From positions 2,852,001 through 2,916,000 of the forward strand of contig JAZARR010000175.1 of the NCBI GenBank assembly GCA_037389465.1: a stretch of DNA of 64,000 nt, in the 5' to 3' direction. The notes under the pieces were generated by a model that was not told the DNA's origin, made no database searches, and saw only the letters and a list, made by a program, of their open reading frames with translations. A program made the position numbers and the translations under genes. Shown piece after piece: positions 1-32,700 of this stretch (positions are counted from its first letter, which is position 1; each line of letters opens with the position of its first letter). This stretch comes from Baylisascaris procyonis. Its lineage: Eukaryota; Nematoda; Chromadorea; Rhabditida; Ascarididae.

Positions 1-950
1 TAGATAAATTGTAAATTCTGTAGGGCATACTATTTAACTTTAGCATCGCTAATTATTTCTCTTTAATTATGGCCGTTGAGCTGTTATCCATGTTATAGTG
101 TCGCGGAATCGGTCACTCGTAAAGGCGCTCATCGTTAATTTTGTATGCATATTGCGCTGCCATATGATTTGTGCTGTGTATGTTTCGATTTCAATATAAA
201 TAAACTTATTCATTATTTCTCTCGAAATTTGTTTTTTTACAGAGTCGACGTTACGATCGTTTGCTTCTCTATTCAATATCAAAAACCTCGTCTCATTGAT
301 AGCTGATCTTTGATCGTCGACATATACAAAGAGCTTAGAGTGCATTCAGTAACTTCTCATCTCTATCTCCTTTCCGAACCCATCATCCTCGCATCGGTTT
401 TCATTCACGTGACAATAGATGATTTTCGATGTTTCAGAGGTTTTTTGTTAGATGGCGTATTTTTTATTTGCTCGATTCTAAATGCTTATGAAAGCCGCTT
501 CGAAAGAGTAAACAAACTTTCATTTATCTTTCATCGAGAAGTTCGTGGGGATATATATTTGCGAATCTTGAAGGGTTCGCAGAATCGATATGAAATGTTA
601 GAAGGGCATCGACCGCATCTGCATGAACTTTTTGATTGATACGACACAAAGAAAGGGGTGGAGAGGGGAGGGGAATGCTTTTGATTAATGGACCACCCAG
701 GTGAGCTTCATGTTGTTTTATTTAGCGTGCGAGTTGTTGTGATGGTGTACAGTTGCTAATCTAATGGGAGACAAGGGGAGAGGGAAGGAGGAGAGGATTC
801 TGTTTTCCGTGCGTACATCTGTACTACTTATAGTATCGTTGTGAAATTTGCAATAAATCTGGCAGCTTCACATAACTAACCACAACAACGATCTGACCGA
901 CTTGAGGAATTTCATTTTGAGTCGATTGTAATATCTATAAGTTATTTCAG
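1..950. other. Upstream flank without a secure gene
   Basis: Two overlapping open frames lie here, 310-639 on plus (109 codons from a TTG) and 67-345 on minus (92 codons). Neither has recognisable motifs, a clear splice partner or a convincing start, so I do not call them genes. The stretch probably contains the promoter and possibly an upstream exon of the promethin-like gene, whose first identified exon follows an AG at 949-950. A purine-rich patch sits near 650-800. Confidence 0.4.
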
Positions 951-963
951 ATATTCTGCAAAG

Positions 964-3002
964 ATGCAACTATATCCTGACAAGGATCTCGATCCGCGGC
1001 TTGTGTTACTGCTTTCAGTGCTGCTCATTTTCAATGCTATTCCATTACTTGCTTTCATTGCCTATCTTTTTCTATCGGGGATCGTGATTTGTGGATCGGC
1101 ACTCTTTGCTGAGTGTGAGTTCTTTCTTTAAATATTTCCGAATAGATTATTGCCGTCGTTAATTGATTTGTTTTGTTCACAACAGAAAGCCATCAATGTG
1201 ATCAGTTGAAATTATTTCGTTTTCATAATTAATTCGAATTCGCTCACATTTTTTTTCGTTTATTTCGCTCATTCTAATCATTCAATATAAATACTAAGTG
1301 GAAATACGCGCCATGTCAGAAAGACTGATCAATAATATTTTAATGATCGCGTCGTTTAGATTTTCTTTTTTTTTTGCTCGTTTATCACTTGATTTGACTG
1401 AAAAAATTTTCCCTCCATATTGGTTCTATTCTTCTTCTTCTTTTTTTTTTGCCCTTCAAGGAATCGTTCATATTCGGGGAAGGTTTCGTTTAGATCAAGA
1501 TGCTTTATGTCTGTTCTTTTGCCCGATTCGAATCGCTTGAATATTTGCCTTGCCCCAAAAGAATTTTCCCTGAAATTTGCCCCCTCGCATATCTTTTCGC
1601 ATGCGAAAGTTGATGCCATTTATAGAGTAGGCATTCACTCGATTCGTTCATTGCTTTAGTTTCTTTTTCTCAGTGAACACGCCGATTATATTAACTGCGC
1701 TTACTGTCGTTTCTTGTTTCCCCAACCATCTTTGTGCATTTTATCGATATATCTTTAAAAAAAACCAACAAATTGCCTTGAAATGCAAAAAGAACTCTTT
1801 TCGTTGTCAAATTTTTCTAAATATGAAGAGGAAGAAAACAGCAAAGATGATTTAATTCTAAATTTTGTGAGTTTGAAAAATTCGTTTCGATATGCCCTAA
1901 GTACTTCACGGAACCTTTTTTATATTCGATTTTTATATCTCAGAGATAACATATTTTTACGATTAGGTATATTATTCATTGCAAAAGGCCAAATGGTTTT
2001 GCTTTTTTTGGAATTTCAAAGTTTAGAATTGTTTGATTCCTCTCTAGAAAGTACGCTTTGCATAATATTTCCTTCATCTTGTCATGGTTATGCATGAGAG
2101 GAATTCTTCATTGATGTTCAATTGAAAGCACACAGTTGAATCTTTTCTTGTATAGTAGCTTTAATTGTCGGTTTCAGCTCATATCATATAAAATTAAGAG
2201 CAATATTAAATTGAGCGACGATCTTAGATGTTTGCTTTGCAGTGATAACGATGCTATTCGGTTTGGCGATCCTATTGCCGGTGTTATTTTTTTGCTCGAT
2301 ATGTGCGATTGGTGTGAGTGCATTTATAATCACGATATCCACCTTTTATGATGCATATTTAGCGCGACGAATTGTGAAAGTGGAATGATTACAACGATGA
2401 TATCCGTCGATTAGATACGGTAATGTAATAACTGTATCCAGATTATTATAAATTCTACAATCGTATAGAAATGTGAAAGTTTGTAAAGAGTGTAGCATGA
2501 GTATCAAAGCAGAATGGCCTGCTATCATTGAATGCCATTTATAGAATCACATATTGTAGAATTCGATCTTGAGCAGGCTCAAGTTTTCTGTACACTAGGG
2601 GCGTAGAATCGTCGGCGGAGATTTTTTTTTTGTTTCAAATCGTTGGTTATTGGCTATTCGAATCAATTGGTGTATAGAAATCGGCAAATTTTATTTATTT
2701 GAATTTTTTTTTGCATCATTTGGCTTATTGAGATTTTCTGAATTGTTGTGCCCGAGAACAAAGTTATAAGAATAAAATAGAAATTAAAATGAGACAAGCG
2801 TTGTGCCATAATTAGTTTTGTTTCTTATTAATTTGCCTTATTGAGTTTTTTTTTGAAATATGTGCAAAGTTTTAGAGATTTTATTGTCTTTAACTTATTT
2901 TAGAGAAACTAATTAGAGCTTGATAAATGAAACTATCCTTCTTATTTAGGTTATTGTATAGCTGTTTTTGGTGGATGTCTTTTAGCTCTGAAGGAGAGAT
3001 AG
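964..3002 (+). CDS. Promethin / lipid droplet assembly factor 1-like membrane protein
   Basis: Three exons, 964-1114, 2243-2311 and 2950-3002, join in phase (1, then 1) into a 90-residue protein ending at TAG 3000-3002. After a short acidic N-terminus (residues 1-11) nearly everything is hydrophobic, in about three or four short membrane segments. The stretch around NAIPLLAFIAYLFLSG followed by GSALFAEL resembles the human LDAF1/promethin core (a small, polar-free hairpin block). Family members bind seipin and mark sites of lipid droplet formation in the ER; that role is inferred from the family. Human LDAF1 is about 160 residues, so this copy lacks most of the N- and C-terminal tails. TTATTTCAG ends at 950, 13 bases before the ATG, either a spliced-leader acceptor or a normal acceptor; the frame stays open back to it (YSAKM), so an upstream coding exon is possible. 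Homology is from remembered motifs only. Confidence 0.65.
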
Positions 3003-4758
3003 CAAGACCATATCGACTGTTGGGATAATGCTGTCTCTCTTTTTCTCCTCTCTTCCTTCGCCCCCCCCCCCCATCCCTCCTTCTACTCTCATCATTTCAG
3101 AATTTTATTCTAATGTACTCCATTATTTTTAGATTAAAAATGATTACAATTTGATAAGTCGATAGTTGTTTTGCAGTATTTAATCTTTTTTTTGTTGTAA
3201 CTATTTAAAAATTTGAATGAAATTTTAGCTGGGTTGAGAAATTGTATAGTTTTCATTCTTTTAGTGAGCATTTATCCTTAGCTCGATATCCATCCACATA
3301 TTACGCTTTGAAGCAGCAATCCGAAATCCTTCCTTGCAATCTCTATTCGATTTTTATACGTTACCGCCGTTTTCTTCGATAATTTCTCACCACGAATTAT
3401 AATTATTATATTGTTTTATGGGATTTTTTTTCTCTGATTGTTAGCTTTATAATGATTTCGTGCCGCGAAAGTTGTTCTATTATTGTTGATAACACTATTT
3501 TATTTCTTTTTTTTTCACATCGTTTTCCTTCTGTTATTTCGCTGGTGAAATTCGGTTTTTTTTTGTCTATCATAGACAAAATTTAAACTATTACTCGAAT
3601 TTGTCGATGCCAAATAAGTTTGAGTAATTGGTGCCCTTCATTTTGTATTTCCAGTTCGTTTGCATTTTTAGATGTGATCTGTTGTGTGTTGTCGAAAATT
3701 GATATTACCATAATAATTTGTCTTCAACTTTTACCTAGTTCATAGGGGTAGGTAAGGGGGGTGGGGGAGGGCGAAATTCGGTTCACGCAAAAAAATAGGA
3801 CGATTTGCTGAATCCCTTAATGAAAGTTTGGAGTAGCTATTAAAGTCTCTGTGGTCTAAGGTATCATAGATTTGAAATAGTTTTGAAAATTTTCATCTCT
3901 CTTAACGTTAAATCCATCTTATGCTGAGGGATTTAGAAAATTTCTCGTTTTATCTTTTATTATTTGGCTTCAAAAATAAAAATCATAAAAAATTTCCCCA
4001 TCCATTACCATCAGAGGAATCTCGCATACGAGTTTCATGCTATACATCATTTGCAACGACGAATTTGAAAGTTGTTTCTGAATTGTTACGCAAAATTCTT
4101 CAAAGTTTTGAGCAATCTTTTATGATTATTATTTTAATTGAAGAATATTTATTCACTTTCATTATCTTGCTTTCTGTTGCGACTCATTTTTTATTTTATT
4201 TTATTATATTTTTTGACTTTTATCGCATTTATCCCAATAGTATTATTACATTAGTACAGTTGTAATTGTATCAGTATAATTCAGCTATTTTTCATCTCAT
4301 TTTTTAAACAGAATTTTTTGTCATAACCTTTTTTTTAAGCCTCAGTGATTTGCGGTCTCATTGAATGCTGATGATTGTATGCTTTTTTTCACTTAAAAAA
4401 TTTTCCACATCTTTTTTTTTATTTGACTTGTGCATTGTATTGTTCACATATTGTTTTACAAGAAGAGTTCTTGCTACTTCCACATAGCATCGACTTTTTT
4501 GCTGTGCCCTTACTTGCACAAGGAAACCTGGGTCCTTGCATAAAGCTCGAAAAAATACTGAGGGAAGTCACCAATGAATTTCAACTTTTTTTTTCTCTAC
4601 GGGAACCAAAATATTATGTTCTTTAATTAGTCTGCTCTAAAGCCATGCGGCTGAAGAGTACTGATAGTACGCACTTGGAATTGCATTGGCGAATAGATTT
4701 GAAGAAATTGGTATACGTTTCGAATATTATTGCTACAATAAATTACAATTTTATTTTG
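3003..4758. other. Convergent 3' flank between promethin-like gene and adenylyl cyclase
   Basis: About 1.75 kb separates two genes that point towards each other. It should contain both 3' UTRs. The sequence is T-rich with several homopolymers, a C12 run near 3061-3072 followed by a pyrimidine tract, and a G-rich block at 3744-3771. Plus-strand frames at 3921-4265 and 4375-4626 are short, T-rich and without motifs or partners. I see no further gene. Confidence 0.6.
3744..3771 (+). other. G-rich block with G-quadruplex pattern
   Basis: Four G-runs of 4, 6, 5 and 3 bases are separated by loops of 7, 1 and 1 bases, which fits the simple G3+N1-7 quadruplex rule in an otherwise AT-rich intergenic stretch. 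Function is not implied. Confidence 0.5.
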
Positions 4759-23177
<18,419 letters not shown>

Positions 23178-23194
23178 TATAGACGCCTGCAATT

Positions 23195-23278
23195 CAAATA
23201 AAATTTCAGTAGATCACAAAGAATAGATCAATTAGTCAAATAAAATTTCAGTAGATCAAAAAGAATAGATCAATTAGT
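23195..23278 (-). repeat. Tandem duplication just upstream of the adenylyl cyclase start exon
   Basis: A unit of about 41 bases containing CAAATAAAATTTCAGTAGAT (plus strand) is present twice with few changes. On minus it supplies the pyrimidine-rich approach to the CAG acceptor that precedes the cyclase ATG (23177-23175), so the likely trans-splice or first-intron acceptor region is partly duplicated. Confidence 0.85.
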
Positions 23279-23287
23279 AAGTAGCTT

Positions 23288-23321
23288 ATATAGTTAACGT
23301 AAAAATATACGTTAACTATAT
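23288..23321. repeat. Perfect 14-base inverted repeat (hairpin)
   Basis: Arms ATATAGTTAACGTA (23288-23301) and its exact complement (23308-23321) flank a six-base loop. It lies about 110 bases upstream of the cyclase start codon. It could be an operator-like site, a cruciform or a transcript hairpin; nothing in the sequence decides which. Confidence 0.85.
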
Positions 23322-26300
23322 CGTATTCATGACATATGTGTATTTACATTAAAAAATATATAGTTATATCCTCCGATTAATATGTAAATTATTGACCTAA
23401 CATCAATTAATATGCAAATAAAATTCCACTTTTCGCATAAATTTATGCAGTAATAATCGTCTAAATATATACTGATGACACATCAATGCATCGTTATATT
23501 GACAATATGGTTCACCTCAAAGGCAATCGATCAACATTCTTTTCAATTTCGAACCTTTCTAGTCATACAATTGTTGTTTACTTAGCCGATAATTTCTTCA
23601 TGGATTATCATGCTATATGATACGCCGAATTCGTTCGAATTAGCGACTTAGATATTGCTTAGCGAGATGCTTTTAGCGTCAAAAAGTAATACTCCTTTAT
23701 TTATTTATATGGAATACTTATATTCATAGGCAAATAAGCGTACTTATCACTTCGATTATTGTTCAGATATGTCAGGATTTACGAAAAAGAGCCCTCGTAA
23801 GGTGTAGCGATGTGATTCGATAAGACAATGAAATAACGATGCGTTAACTAATTCGACTGAATTTAATGCGCGTGAAGAAACGCATTTAAAAATTAGGCGC
23901 GATATGTGCTTTTTAGAACACAGTACACGAGATCAACCGATACATCGGCATTCAAAAAATGGCGCAATAACGCCTTTATTGAAAATAAATAGAATCTTGG
24001 TATGCTCAGGATTATATAAAGAGTGAGTTATCGCTTGATTATAAACTCTGAAGTATATTATTTCTTGGTTTATTGTAATAGTGTTGTACCATAGAAATTT
24101 TTTAATTACTACAACATTCATATATTTGAGTCTGATTTTTGCTTAGGATTTAATGGATGAGGGAATAAAAGGGAGAGCAAATGAAGGAGAAAAGGGAAGG
24201 TGGAATTGAGAGTAAAAGAATACAATAAATACGACATTAAAATTCGAAAAATGAATAATAATATTATATGCAAACATTAACAATATTCTTTGCAATTATT
24301 AAATAAAATAAATAGAAAGAAAATTTAGTTGAATTTTAGTCGATCATTTGCATATATTTTGCTCTTTCAACTATTATCAGAGAATGATAAGTGTTAACTA
24401 TATCAAAATGATCTTTGCATAACAAAAAAAAAAAAAAAAAATTAATTAAACCGCTTCATGTGAAAAAAAAACAACTCAACACGATAAATATTTATTATTA
24501 GAATTAAGAAATGGAAAAATAGATGCAAACGATATATCGATATGATTATATCGCAATAAAAGAATCACTCAATTCACTTTGTGAGCTTTGAATGATTCAA
24601 AAAGAGCTGAGAGTTTGTTGTCTCTCTGTGTGTTTTGTGCGCATTGAACAATTTTCACCACAAAAATCCACTCATATTATACATCTCGCTCTATTGACGC
24701 ATTCACTTGAACGTATTAGAATTTCTCTAGTAAGCAGTAAGAATTTTTTTTTTTAGTGCTTCATAGAATCTCTTATAGACGACACTCTTGCATATTTATT
24801 GAGTATTTCTTGGAGAAAATAAAATTTCTAACTTCATAAAATGCAATAAATTTCCTTAATTGAATAAATTCTTTTTTTTTAATATAACCAGCTTAAGATA
24901 TGGATATTTTTGAAAATGGTTTATTATGATCACATCAGCAAGTATTGACTACTCGAAAATTGCAAGGAAATTCTTTTTTTTTTTTGCAATTGCAATATGC
25001 ATCATATAATAGATTACAAAAATTACATTACAATTTTTCGATACGCCTAACGCTTATGATAAGCATGCTATTTGATTTGAAAATGAAAGTAGCTAGAGTT
25101 TAATAATGGATGCAAAAATTGATAAAAATATTGCAAATAATTCTGTGCAATAACCTCTAAAGATAATCGTTAAGAATTTTTTTCAGACAATTTTATTTTT
25201 AAACAAAAGAAAAAAAGAAAGAAGAATGAGTTGAATAAATAGAAGCGCCGCTCTTAAGAAAATATCTTGACTAACTCGCTAAATTTTTCGATTATTATCA
25301 CTTATGTTCGCATTAATTTTCCATCTCTCAGCGAATCTAATTTTCTGCAATAATTTCAAATTTTTATTACAAAAACTATGTCTATCATACAAATATTAAA
25401 GCTCTAATCACTTATGTTTATCTATTTTTATCCTCTAATGCAAAGAAAATTATTGTAAAAGCACATCAGATGGGCATCATATCTATGTGCAAGTAAATAT
25501 GCATATATTTATGCATACGGTGTTGTCATCACATCACAGAACATAAAGGTTGGTGTAAAAATTACACTTGATCTACACTAAAACGTAACGTCATATATCT
25601 AATTTCGTTATGATTCGTTCATTTGAATCATTTGTGTTATAAAATTTTTAAAACCAATTTTTTTATTTAGTCAATATAACGGAAATGAATTTTTTTCTCG
25701 ATGAAAATTTTTATAACCGGTCATTCTTATAGGAAAATATACTGTTAGATATTGTATTAGTGTATAAAAAAACGATGCAAGTGTCAACCATTCTGGCGCA
25801 ATTTTCCAAATCGCTCAAATGAATTGCGCCAATTTTTCAATCCTCTCAAAGAGTTTTTTTTCTTTTTTAGATGAAAATCGCTAAGAAAAAAAACGCTTAT
25901 TATCTCAGCGCATTTCATTGATTGTCAGTCATTGGAAAAATGTTTTGGATTTGCGTCGATGTGTAGAGTGAAACAAATAAAAATATTTCCTATACATTTA
26001 TTTAGTGCTATTATTTGCAGATATATTAAAAAAAGTGAATCGACATTCGTATGCTCTTCTGAAATCATTGTGCAATTCCCACAAATTAATGGAGCATCTA
26101 TATATCAGCATTAGGAACTAATATATATGAGGTCAAAGGTCATATTCTTACTTTTATATTCTTGAAGTTTCGTATAGTAAGGAAGGACAAAGAGGATTAG
26201 AGATCCTTCTCACATAAACGATGAACAATTTTCTTGTCTCAATTTAAAAAGTCACTTCTTGGATTGCTAGATTCATAATCTGAGGGTCATTAATAATGAA

Positions 26301-26520
26301 CCACTAAACATATCAAGCAAACGCATTACGAAAACATGAAACTTCTTTCATACACATAAATCCTTGATTTTTAGATAAATTTAATAGTCACAATGATAAT
26401 AACATATTTTTATAAATGCGAATAAGAATACTAAGTTGAATCACTGCCAATGCCTATTATTAATAAGAAAGTTCGTAAATCGATAGCAAATTCATTTACA
26501 CTTTCAAATAATGCCATAAA

Positions 26521-26580
26521 ATTCGCATGCGACTTCAATGCACTCATAACTTTTCGCATGCGACTTTAATGCATCTATAA
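26521..26580. repeat. Two-copy direct repeat, about 32 bases each
   Basis: The unit beginning TTCGCATGCGACTT occurs twice in tandem (CGCATGCG is itself palindromic). No gene is nearby. Confidence 0.75.
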
Positions 26581-29500
26581 TTCATAAATACTATGCTTGT
26601 ATCATAAGTATTATGAGTTTGATAATCGTAAACATCAATGAGCTATCGATCACTAAAACAAAACGACTCGATTTGATCGATTTGAAACACTCTTTGGAAT
26701 TCGTCGATGAAAATTTTTATCGATTGTTTCGATCGCATAAAATATATTTGATGGAAGTAGGAAGATGGATGCAATATGCTTTTATATTCATGATGTCCAG
26801 ACTGATGCGATATATTTTCGTACTCATGAATATCTAGACAATGCTAACGGAAAAAAAGAAAGAAATTAGCAACTATCGATGCATTTGTTATGATGATCGA
26901 TTAGCATTTCGAGTGGAAAATTGGCATACGATTATTTTTGCATTAGCTAATTAATAGCTCATATGACTATCGCAAAATTAAATTTTGAAAATCTCCATGC
27001 AATAACTTCAAGTTGAGAATTTTAGAATTACTTATTCATAGGAAATTGAGCCGCTTTTTTTTGCAAAAATTAATGAGTAGAATTTAATTAATTGCGCTAA
27101 TAAAGATCATGGTTTAAAGTTATGTAAAAATGTGCTTACAAGGTATTACAATATTGAATGCATAAAAGACGACCTTTTATTGCAAACCAATGTGTACTTT
27201 AATATAAATGTTACGTAGTGCAACATGAGTTCTACCCATACCATTTCCTCATTTGCGCTATTTGACATATTGCAATCATATCGACATCGTTATAATCGCT
27301 TTTTTACAGAGATTAGTAATCCCAGTGAATTCCTTTTATAAAAGGACGGCATTGCATCTTTTATTTCTATAAGCTCATTCAAGCTCTATTTAGATGCAAC
27401 GATGCCTCAAAGAAGAAGAGAGGGAATAGATCAAGAGGGTGGGGACTAAGAAAGAGAGGGATGTTATTACATCCGCTCACAAAAATAAAAACAGCCCGTT
27501 TACCACATAATTATGTTGTAATTTCTAAGTGATAGCGATTATTTATTCCAATTCTAAAAACTATATATTTTCTTTTTTTTAAATTGAAGTTTGTTTGGCA
27601 TTGAATCTTGTCTTTTACCAATGTCTGGAAAAAATAACTCAGAAACTTCACAAAATGCATAGTATTCTATGGATTTATTCCACTTTATAAGATCAAAATT
27701 CTGCGAAATTTCCTTAGGAAATTGTTCAGTGCCAATCGTTAAGTTTCCTCATTAGCAGCGGTTAAAGCATTAAATTGTATAGTTTATCGCTTACCATTTC
27801 GAATATAAAACGCCAGACAAGGAACTCCTATGTTACTATACTCTAAAAACACATAAGAAGAGCAACATCAAGATGTATATGATGGGGATAACGATGCGAA
27901 AAAATGCTAAAAGAGTGAATTTTGCAAGTGAAGTATTCCCACATTGATGGCTAAAAAGATGTGCTAAGATTTAAAGAGCACTCGAAATTCATTTACTTGA
28001 AACGAGAATAAGTCGACTTGGATTTTCAGCTAACAACTCTTCGGATTTCAGCCGTATCCGCGCAACACTTCCCGACGGTGATGCAACAATGCCGGAAAAC
28101 TAGTTAATCCGATATGATACGAGAAAATGCGTTAAGCAACGTAATTCCTGCAAATTTTTATTGTTATTTTTGCATTTATGAATGTGTAATTTTTAAGCGC
28201 CAAGTTGAGCATATTTTTGAAAGCATAGAAAAATTATGAGAATACAAATGCAGCTATAAGCATAGAGCAGCTGCTACCAGTGTATCTAGGTAATGGAACA
28301 CGTTGAAAGACCAAAGATTAGCTCTGATATGATGACGTCATGATGATCTCCCGTTTGATACATGCTCACTCTGAGCGGCATATCATTAACGCTAGGTCAA
28401 ATGATAAGTGCCGTTGTTTTCTTACTGCAGCTTACTGTTTGATGAGCTGCAACTTTACCGGCAGAAAATATTAGACAAGACTCGTGTTGCTGGAATCCGA
28501 AGTGGGAACCTCCGATAAGCTCACTTATATAGTGAAATCTAGCATTCCGAACAGTGAAAAGCAATTCTGTATTTCATAAACAATAAGTGATCGACTAGTT
28601 GAATTTACATTACACATGCAAATGAATTTCTAGAGCACTCCAATTCCGCAGTCGTCCATTATCTGCATTCATATATTGGCTGAGATCACTAAGTTTATCA
28701 GCCGTACCATAAAATCAGTAACATTAGTGATATTTAACATAAACAATGTCAAATCGGAAAGGTGAACTATAAAGAGATGAACTGAAAATAGTGAACATTA
28801 ATGAATATCGATTCTTGAGCAAAAATTTCTCTAATATCATTCGACGTTTATGATTGAGCGGAAATTGTTCAATTAGTGGTGATTGTCGTTCATTTTCTAA
28901 AGGACGATTCCATTCAATAATATGACATTTAAAGCTTTATCCTTTCAGAGTTATCGATAATTGTATTGATCAAAAGTTTCCCTTATTTTTCCTTAGATCA
29001 TCGACTATTATGAGGAAACGATTTCGATTAGATGATTAATGCTGAATTGCTAAAAATTAAATGATACATATGCGAGATGTGATATGTCTGATGGTTTACA
29101 CAGCTGCACACTACGTTTCGATGATCCCCACTATTTCATCTATTATTGAACGCATTCAACACCTGCCCAACAAATGCTGTATATTCATATACACTTATTC
29201 CTCTCTACTCCAATCCCCTTCTTTTATAATTCATATACGCATATCATTTGGGAATATATCGAATCGAAAATTTTGCACGATTGTAATATAGAGCAAAATG
29301 TTCCATTATTTACTAATAACTGCAATAGTCTATATACTAGTACTTCATGTTTATACTAACAACTCAAAGGGATTTTTTACAATTTTCCTTAATTTAAATT
29401 TGCAAAAGGACGAGAGTTAAACTCCTAAAATTGTTTATTCCCAGCTGGGGAGAAATAAAATTTAAAGATATCATGTCCTTCATATAGTTGCTTGTACTAA

Positions 29501-29680
29501 AATATAAGCGTAATGAAGTATGACGAATTCAAAACTGTTCCGATGACCGTTCCCAATTCTGTTCTCAACAAGAACTTCAATGATATTACGATGCAATCAG
29601 GAATGAGAAGTTCCTTCAATAGGAATTTATCTATTAGCTACTATACTATTCCTCCTCAGTACTATTGTGCAAAGTGCAAA

Positions 29681-29687
<7 letters not shown>

Positions 29688-29752
<65 letters not shown>
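29688..29752. repeat. (TA)n microsatellite
   Basis: About thirty TA units. It creates an artefactual tyrosine-isoleucine reading frame on plus. Confidence 0.96.
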
Positions 29753-29753
<1 letters not shown>

Positions 29754-32700
29754 TATAGTAAATAGCTTCCTAAATTTATTATCTTCATCAGTCATCAGTC
29801 AATAAATGACAGTGATCAGTGGGAAGTAGATATTTAGAATTTTTGCGTTTAATCGGAAATATGGAAGAAATTTCCTTTCGCACTATTCAATTTCCTTAGC
29901 AATGTGGTGTTGAATCGCAATTATAAGACGCACCTAATTATGCATACAAATAGACAGAGTCAACATTAAACGTCCCTCAAATTTCAAAATCCTATGACAT
30001 AAGTTCGGTAGTTCTTAAGTAGAATTATTATACGATATCGAACACCTGAATACGTGACTATCGTTTCGACTATATACACCACCGACTATGTGGATGCGCA
30101 ATTAATAAGCCGATAGCGTTGATGAAAATATTATGGTTGAGATGTAAACTGATGAGGAACAATGCTAATACGCGGAAATTCGTATGCAAATAAGCGGAAA
30201 CAAGATACGAAGAAAGGCAATACGTATGCGATAGAAACATGAAATAGAAGCCATCAAATAACACTATATTGTTATCTGCACTACATTTACAAGCATTTTA
30301 ATGAAGACAACTCATCGAGATGAATGCCATATGGGAAAACGCATCTATTTTGCGCATTATATATTTAAATGAAACATTTTTGATCGATATTCATATCGTC
30401 AAGTTTTTAGATTTTTTTCATATTCTCTTCATATCCATTCTATTAGTGAGGATTTTTTGCGATAAGGATTCTTATATTATAAAGGAGGATGCTGAAAGTG
30501 ATCATATCGCTTGAATAAATCGACAATTATAGCAATGGATTAAAGCAAATCTTAGTGGAGAGTTTTTAAAATTGAATTGTAAAAAAAAAATGATAAAGTT
30601 GAGTTGATAATTTTCACATAGAAAACCAAAAATAATTAAATAGAATATTATAGCCATATAAAAATATGAAATACAATCATTCAATATTGTTGCTTTATTT
30701 CCACTTTTATATAGACGTTGCTAATGATAATTGCATTGCATTTAATGCAATAAAATAGAGAAATGCAAAAGAAAAATGAATTATAGTCAATTGGCGTAGT
30801 ATTTATTCATCATTGACGATAGTCCTCATTAGTCGAATGTATTTTGATTATATACAATTTTAATAGAATCCAATTCATTGCAGCTCAAATCCTAGCTTGA
30901 ATGGATTTATTTGCTTGCTATATATTTTTATTGAAAGTTTCCCAGAGGCAAATATAAAATTTGGAAGACGGAATGGGGGATGGGAAAGAAATAGAAGGGA
31001 AAGGGAAGACGAAGGGAAAGAAATAAGTATTCGAAGAACTAATTAATCATACGTATATACTCGATATTTTATTCAATACAAAAGGTCATTTCAGTTATCA
31101 TATTTCACATTCGCATTTTCTTCTAATATACGCTATATGCAAACACATAATAAGCCATCATCATCACTCGTAAAATTCCGTCGCCTAATTGCTCTTTTTT
31201 TAATAAAATATCATTTTTAATAATTTCATTCACTAATTATTGATATAAATAAAAACGCACTATTAATATGAAACGATATTATTTTCCCAATGATCAATTT
31301 TTTTTTTTTGGAATAAAAAGAACTTTTTTTTTGTTTTTGCAATGGATTATTTTTTGAAAATACTTTCTGCTCATAAAAATGCAAATAAATTAAGAAAAAG
31401 AAATTAATTCAAAAGTAATCGATTAGAATTGGCGGATTAATAATATCACTTCATTATTCTCAAAGAAAATATAGTTTCCCTTGATTCTTCATTCACTATT
31501 GAAATATGTTGATTTATTTGCTTTCTTGCAAAATTATTACATTTCAAAAAATGCATCATGTCGATGCCGTTTATACACTCATATCCGGCTGTCTGTGCGT
31601 ATGGTGGCTCGACATATTAGATGTTGAGCCATACTAGATGGCGTATTTTTGCATATATTTATGAAGTTTTAACACCTAGAGAACGGGCAAAAAATATGCA
31701 AAATTTCTGTTTCTTCAGTTCCTTTTTTTAATGTGATCAGCATAAATGACTAGAAGTAAAGGTGAACATAAAATAATAGCCTCAATTGTTTCATAAAATG
31801 ATGACCTCTTTTGCAACGATTACTAAATTTTTTGTTTCAATAAAATAGAAGTTTTTTTTAGTCGATCATTTCCTTTAATTAAAACACCGAAGAATCAAAT
31901 ACAAATTATCAGCAAAGTGCATTTATCATGAAATCCACGTCCTAATGAATTTGTGTAGAAAATTTCTTACAGATGAGCATTCCATCTCTCGCTTCAATGC
32001 TATTAGATTGAATAAAGATGGTTTTTAATACCACTCCCCACCCCCCCCCCCTCTCTTCCCTCACCCTTCCCAGTTCATCAATAATCGTTTTTCATATCAT
32101 CTCTGCCATAACCTTATCCTCAATCCATTGAACGTTACTTGAGATAAATGAAAAAAGTATAGATTTTAAACGACAAGGCGGTATTCCACGGGGAACATTA
32201 AAAGACGATGGATGATCGGATATGATTTAGCAAATGAAAGAAATGATTATATAACGAAGTTCTCTCAGAAATTGTTCAATAGAACAAAGCGGTACTCATT
32301 TAGCAAAAAATAATCACTAAAGTCTATCTTAGAAGTTAATAAACAATTGCAACTCTACACAAACATGTGGGTGAGAGAAAAATCATTGATAACGCACATA
32401 TAGAAGCATATTGATTGTTATTGATACTATTTTATTAGCATCGATCATTGTTTGTATTTGCTTAGTGCATATGCTATTCAAAATAGATCTATGTCTCTAT
32501 AATGCTCATTGAATTAAATTATATTTATTGATGGCGATTACTAATTCCATCGAATTTATCAATAAAGCTTTTTTCGAGAAATAAAACTATAATTAAAAAT
32601 ATTGAAAAATGACTACAAAATATTTTTGCTTCATTTTTATTTAATTTTATTGTTTAAGTTTCGAAGGACGTCTTTAAAAAAATTCTAGTAATTTATTTAG

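Noticed and set aside
310..639. Open frame of 109 codons on plus near the window start
   Set aside because: It starts at TTG, has no motif, no splice partner and competes with an equally open minus frame at 67-345.
29513..29758. Plus-strand frame ending in a long tyrosine-isoleucine repeat
   Set aside because: The repeat is a TA microsatellite and the rest has no coding features.
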